From positions 1-61,434 of the forward strand of contig NZ_NJCX01000007.1 of NCBI RefSeq assembly GCF_002632875.1: a DNA stretch of 61,434 nucleotides. Direction: 5' to 3'. The translations under genes and the position numbers were made by a program. The notes under the pieces are model-generated. The model was not told the origin of the DNA and ran no database searches. It saw nothing but the letters and a program-made list of their open reading frames with translations. The stretch is from Xenorhabdus kozodoii. GTDB lineage: Bacteria; Pseudomonadota; Gammaproteobacteria; Enterobacterales; Enterobacteriaceae. Below, piece after piece: positions 57,752 through 61,434 of this stretch. Position 1 is the first letter of the stretch, and each line of letters begins with the position of its first letter.

Positions 57752-58681
57752 ATGAACATGGCAAAACTTGTGGTGATGGGTAGCATCAATGCGGATCACA
57801 TATTGAACCTCGAATTTTTTCCTCAGCCAGGGGAAACAGTGAAAGGAAAACAATATAAGGTTGCATTTGGAGGAAAGGGTGCAAATCAGGCCGTTGCTGC
57901 GGGTCGTTGTGGTGCTAACATTACATTTATTGCTTGCGTTGGCCAGGATGATGTTGGCATACGTGTTTGCCAACAGTTGACGAAAGATAATATCAATACC
58001 TCCTCAATTGGGGTTATCGAAGGGGAAGCAACAGGCGTTGCTCTGATTTTTGTCAATCGGCAGGGGGAAAATGTGATTGGCATTAATGCCGGGGCGAATG
58101 GGAGGCTAACTCCCGATTATTTCCTTCGTCATGACCAGATTGTCAAAGAAGCTGATGCATTGCTATTGCAGCTCGAAACGCCATTGGAAACAGTACAACT
58201 TGCTGCTGAAACCGCCAAGAAACATCGTGTCAAAGTGATCTTGAATCCCGCACCCGCACAGAAAATCTCAGATCAGCTCCTTTCGCTGGTGGATATCATC
58301 ACGCCGAATGAGACTGAAGCCGAATACTTGACCGGCATTGCCGTAAGAGATGATATTAGCGCGGAAAAAGCCGCTCAGGCCTTACATGATAAGGGCATAG
58401 AAACGGTTATCATCACATTGGGTAGTCGAGGGGTATGGTTGAGTGAGAAGGGTAAGAAAGGAAAAATTGTCCCTGGGTTTAAAGTCAAAGCGATCGACAC
58501 AATTGCTGCTGGGGATACATTCAATGGCGCCTTGGTAACCGGATTGCTGGAAGGAAAAGAGATGTTATCGGCAATCCGTTTTGCTCATGCTGCGGCTGCG
58601 ATTGCAGTCACACGTCAAGGAGCGCAACCTGCGGTTCCGTGGCGTAATGAAATTGATGTATTTCTCTCTGAACAGGATTAA
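57752..58681 (+). CDS. rbsK: Ribokinase
   Basis: The 309-residue PfkB-family kinase phosphorylates ribose at O5. The N-terminal signature GGKGANQAVAAGRCG (about 41-55) and the C-terminal catalytic-base motif DTIAAGDTFNGALVTG (about 249-264) are intact. It lies 3 bases before rbsR. Confidence 0.97.
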   Translation: MNMAKLVVMGSINADHILNLEFFPQPGETVKGKQYKVAFGGKGANQAVAAGRCGANITFIACVGQDDVGIRVCQQLTKDNINTSSIGVIEGEATGVALIFVNRQGENVIGINAGANGRLTPDYFLRHDQIVKEADALLLQLETPLETVQLAAETAKKHRVKVILNPAPAQKISDQLLSLVDIITPNETEAEYLTGIAVRDDISAEKAAQALHDKGIETVIITLGSRGVWLSEKGKKGKIVPGFKVKAIDTIAAGDTFNGALVTGLLEGKEMLSAIRFAHAAAAIAVTRQGAQPAVPWRNEIDVFLSEQD

Positions 58682-58684
58682 CCC

Positions 58685-59686
58685 GTGGCTACCATGAAAG
58701 ATGTTGCCCGTTTGGCGGGCGTATCAACATCAACAGTTTCTCATGTGATTAATGGCAATCGTTATGTCAGTGAAAATGTGAAAGCGAAAATCAATGCAGC
58801 GATTGAGGAATTGAATTATGCGCCGTCTGCTTTGGCAAGGAGCTTGAAGGTCAAGAAAACCAAAACCATTGGTATGTTGGTTACCGCCAGTGATAACTCC
58901 TTTTATTCAGAAATTGTCAGAAGTGTCGAAAGCAATTGTTACGAACGGGGATATAGTTTAATTCTGTGTAATACTGCGGGTAGTGTTACCCGTATGCTTA
59001 GTAGTATGGAAACCTTGTTGCAAAAGCGCGTTGATGGCCTGTTAATCATGTGTTCAGAAACCCAGAAGCTATCCAGTGATGCCCTTCGTTGCTATCCATT
59101 AGTGCCGATGGTAATCATGGATTGGTCTCCTTTTGATACCTACAATGACATTATCAAAGATAACTCCCTGCAAGGGGGAGAAATGGCCACCAATTACCTG
59201 ATCAGTCGAGGTTTTCGCAAAATAGCCTGTATTACTGGCCCACGGGATAAGACCCCTGCCCGTCAGCGTTTGGCTGGATATCGAAAAGCAATGCAAGATG
59301 CTAGGCTGGAAATTCCCGCTGGATATGAGATCTACAGTGATTTTGAATTTGCTGGTGGATTGTCATCAATGAAACAACTTCTCCAGTTACCTGAACCACC
59401 GGAAGCCCTATTCGCGGGTAATGATGCTATGGCGATTGGTGCTTATCAAGCCTTGTATCAGCAAGGGCTTTCTGTGCCGGATGATATCTCTATCATCGGA
59501 TATGACGATATTGCAATCGCACCTTATCTGCTCCCTCCGTTGACAACTATTCATCAACCAAAAGATGAATTGAGTAAGCTAGCGATTGATAGCCTGCTTT
59601 ATCGAATGGACAATCCAGAAAGTGGACCAAATCAACTGATATTGACACCTAAATTGATCGAACGAAGTTCTGTAGCCAGCCGTTAA
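58685..59686 (+). CDS. rbsR: Ribose operon repressor RbsR
   Basis: The 333-residue LacI-family repressor starts with [23 protein letters not shown] agrees with E. coli RbsR and forms the N-terminal helix-turn-helix. The hinge is [11 protein letters not shown]. The periplasmic-binding-like effector domain follows ([24 protein letters not shown]). Its operator is the palindrome at 53968. It ends the operon and converges with hsrA 5 bases away. Confidence 0.96.
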   Translation: MATMKDVARLAGVSTSTVSHVINGNRYVSENVKAKINAAIEELNYAPSALARSLKVKKTKTIGMLVTASDNSFYSEIVRSVESNCYERGYSLILCNTAGSVTRMLSSMETLLQKRVDGLLIMCSETQKLSSDALRCYPLVPMVIMDWSPFDTYNDIIKDNSLQGGEMATNYLISRGFRKIACITGPRDKTPARQRLAGYRKAMQDARLEIPAGYEIYSDFEFAGGLSSMKQLLQLPEPPEALFAGNDAMAIGAYQALYQQGLSVPDDISIIGYDDIAIAPYLLPPLTTIHQPKDELSKLAIDSLLYRMDNPESGPNQLILTPKLIERSSVASR

Positions 59687-59691
59687 CCGAT

Positions 59692-61077
59692 TTATTTTTT
59701 CTTAATTAAGTTGTTGCCATCTTTTTTATTTAAGAATAGAAAAACAGTAGAAGATATTAAGGTAATTACTCCTATCGTAATCAAAGTATAGTGGAAATGG
59801 CTTACGGCTGAGCCATATTCCATTGACTCATAAAACCGTAGCACGGCTGCACTGACAGTCACCCCAAAACTGATGGATAACTGCTGAGTTACCGCTAATA
59901 GGCTGTTACCGGCACTTGCATTACTGTCATTCAGATCACCTAAAGTGATGGTATTCATTGCGGTGAACTGTGTGGACATGACTATTCCCAGTATAAAAAG
60001 CGAAACTATCAAAAATACGATGGGGAGTTCCGGTGTCTGTAGCGAAAATTGTGAAATCATGACACCAATAATAATCGTGACCCAAATGAGTGTGTTTCGA
60101 TATCCAAAGCGGGTCAGTATCTTGGTGACAAAAGACTTGGCTAAAATTGAACCAACAGCATTGGGTGCCATCATGACACCAGCGAGTACTGCTGAAAAAC
60201 CAAACCCCACTTGTAGCATTAAAGGAATAATAAATGAAAGTGAGCCAGTACCTAATCGGGTTGCAATATTGCCGGCAATACCAATAGAAAATGTACGTGT
60301 CTGGAACAACTGAAGGTTAATGAGGGGATTGGTGTGCCTTTTCGCATGGAGGATATACCCCACTATCATGATGATGCCACTAGAAAATAAAGTGAGGGGA
60401 ATATAACCAGAGAATGAGTGATCGCCAAATAAATCAAAACTGACTGAAATCATTACCAAGCCCGCGCTAAACAATATGAATCCCAGAAAATCGAAAGGGC
60501 ATTTGGGCATAGTTAAATTGGGCATGTTTCTTCTGGCGTAAATGATTCCTAATAATCCAATGGGGATATTGATGATGAAAATCCAATGCCATGTCGCATA
60601 GGTTACTAACAATCCACCAAGCATTGGACCTAGAATTGGGCCAAGTAACCCTGGCATGGTGACAAAGTTCAAAATAGGTAACAGTTCACTACGTGGATAG
60701 GTTCTTAGCAAAGTCAGGCGAGCAACAGGCATCATCATGGCTCCACCTACACCTTGAATAACTCTGGATACAACTAAGAAAGAGAGATTGTGTGATAGTG
60801 CACAAGCCAACGATCCTAAAGAAAAGAAAAAAACAGCATAAATGAATACCGTACGAGTGCCGAATCTATCAGCGAGCCAACCGCTTACAGGAATCAGCAT
60901 CGCGACAGTTAAGGTGTAGCTGACAATGGCGGGCTGCATTGCCAATGGAGAGTGATTAAGGCTTTTTGCAATCGACGGTAGTGCGGTGTTAAGAATTGTG
61001 GCATCTAAAGACTGCATAAAAAAAGCTATCGCCGCAATCCAAGGCAATCCCGACATACTACGTGCGGATTTGACCAT
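59692..61077 (-). CDS. hsrA: MFS transporter HsrA (DHA2 family)
   Basis: The 461-residue inner-membrane transporter has about 14 hydrophobic helices. Motifs include [30 protein letters not shown] (motif A) and [20 protein letters not shown] (motif C). It aligns throughout with E. coli HsrA (YieO), which likewise lies downstream of rbsR in convergent orientation. Substrate is not established. Confidence 0.93.
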   Translation of the reverse strand: MVKSARSMSGLPWIAAIAFFMQSLDATILNTALPSIAKSLNHSPLAMQPAIVSYTLTVAMLIPVSGWLADRFGTRTVFIYAVFFFSLGSLACALSHNLSFLVVSRVIQGVGGAMMMPVARLTLLRTYPRSELLPILNFVTMPGLLGPILGPMLGGLLVTYATWHWIFIINIPIGLLGIIYARRNMPNLTMPKCPFDFLGFILFSAGLVMISVSFDLFGDHSFSGYIPLTLFSSGIIMIVGYILHAKRHTNPLINLQLFQTRTFSIGIAGNIATRLGTGSLSFIIPLMLQVGFGFSAVLAGVMMAPNAVGSILAKSFVTKILTRFGYRNTLIWVTIIIGVMISQFSLQTPELPIVFLIVSLFILGIVMSTQFTAMNTITLGDLNDSNASAGNSLLAVTQQLSISFGVTVSAAVLRFYESMEYGSAVSHFHYTLITIGVITLISSTVFLFLNKKDGNNLIKKK

Positions 61078-61345
61078 TAGATATCCCGTTTATTTTTTTA
61101 ATGGTAATGAGTGAGTACATAATATCTTACTATATCAAATTCAAACCATTTCTTGGTTATTAATAAATCAATAACCTTCTTTAAGGCCAATTGAGTTGTC
61201 GTCGGCAATTGAACGACAATTATTGCGTGTGAAACATTACTGCAAGAAGTGTTGCCTAATTCATCAATTTTAGGGTAAAAAAAAACACATAATTGCTATT
61301 TTTGTTGAAAAAAACCACGAACAGGAAAAAATTGAAAAAAAACTA

Positions 61346-61373
61346 TTGTCAGCGCCGAAAAACTCCCTATAAT
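61346..61373 (+). promoter_or_regulatory. rRNA operon P1-like promoter
   Basis: TTGTCA (61346-61351) and TATAAT (61368-61373) are 16 bases apart, the spacing of stringently controlled rrn P1 promoters, with a GCGCCAC discriminator and very A-rich upstream (UP-element-like) DNA from about 61275. Beyond it the sequence turns GC-rich, as in rrn leaders. E. coli has rrnC here. The rest of 61078-61345 holds no gene I can support. Confidence 0.8.
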
Positions 61374-61434
61374 GCGCCACCACTGACCGACGACGAGCTG
61401 AAACAGGCCGCGGCGGACAGCCGGAAGAAAGCGA

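Overview
The window is the replication-origin region of a gammaproteobacterial chromosome, most likely a Xenorhabdus (Morganellaceae, insect- and nematode-associated, close to Photorhabdus). The core proteins are very close to enterobacterial ones: FdoGHI, DnaA-DnaN-RecF-GyrB, the whole F-type ATP synthase operon, MnmG/RsmG, RavA/ViaA and Rbs. The accessory genes fit Xenorhabdus: hemophilin-type type XI secretion (T11SS/Slam) loci, a cyclodipeptide synthase cluster and ERIC-like repeats. The genus is an inference; no database was searched.

Layout. (1) 0.2-6.1 kb: selenocysteine-containing formate dehydrogenase-O operon fdoGHI (minus strand) and the divergent maturation gene fdhD. (2) 6.2-17.2 kb: two adjacent T11SS loci. 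The first has two tandemly duplicated small secreted cargo genes and one T11SS outer-membrane protein. The second is a complete heme-uptake operon with a Fur-like box: hemophilin, T11SS translocon, TonB-dependent receptor, TonB. A GNAT gene lies between them. (3) 17.2-20.9 kb: a mobile-DNA-scarred stretch (IS110 remnant, ERIC-like copies, one arm of a 105-bp perfect inverted repeat) followed by a three-gene natural-product operon: 2OG-Fe(II) oxygenase, XYP-type cyclodipeptide synthase, DHA2-like MFS exporter. (4) 20.9-31.6 kb: mnmE, yidC, yidD, rnpA, rpmH (minus) and divergent dnaA, dnaN, recF, gyrB (plus). (5) 31.9-38.1 kb: an AT-rich GNAT/effector-like gene, asd, a decayed reading frame, glmS, glmU. 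(6) 38.1-48.3 kb: atpIBEFHAGDC, rsmG, mnmG. (7) 48.3-49.1 kb: oriC, with AT-rich 13-mers, DnaA boxes and twelve GATC sites, then mioC. (8) 49.1-61.1 kb: asnC/asnA, viaA-ravA, the ribose operon with a perfect RbsR operator and a decayed rbsD, and hsrA. (9) The last 90 bases hold a strong rRNA-operon P1-like promoter; the 16S gene lies beyond the window.

Functional picture. The origin neighbourhood follows the E. coli order closely, except that the mnmE-to-gyrB block is inverted relative to oriC, kup is absent and rbsD is a pseudogene. The most interesting accessory features are the duplicated T11SS cargos, one of which has lost its N-terminal handle and one the histidine-rich handle residues of the hemophilin; the hairpins after every cargo gene; the three-copy ribosome-site repeat before tonB; and the cyclodipeptide synthase cluster, whose enzyme has a C-terminal tail encoded by an ERIC-like repeat.
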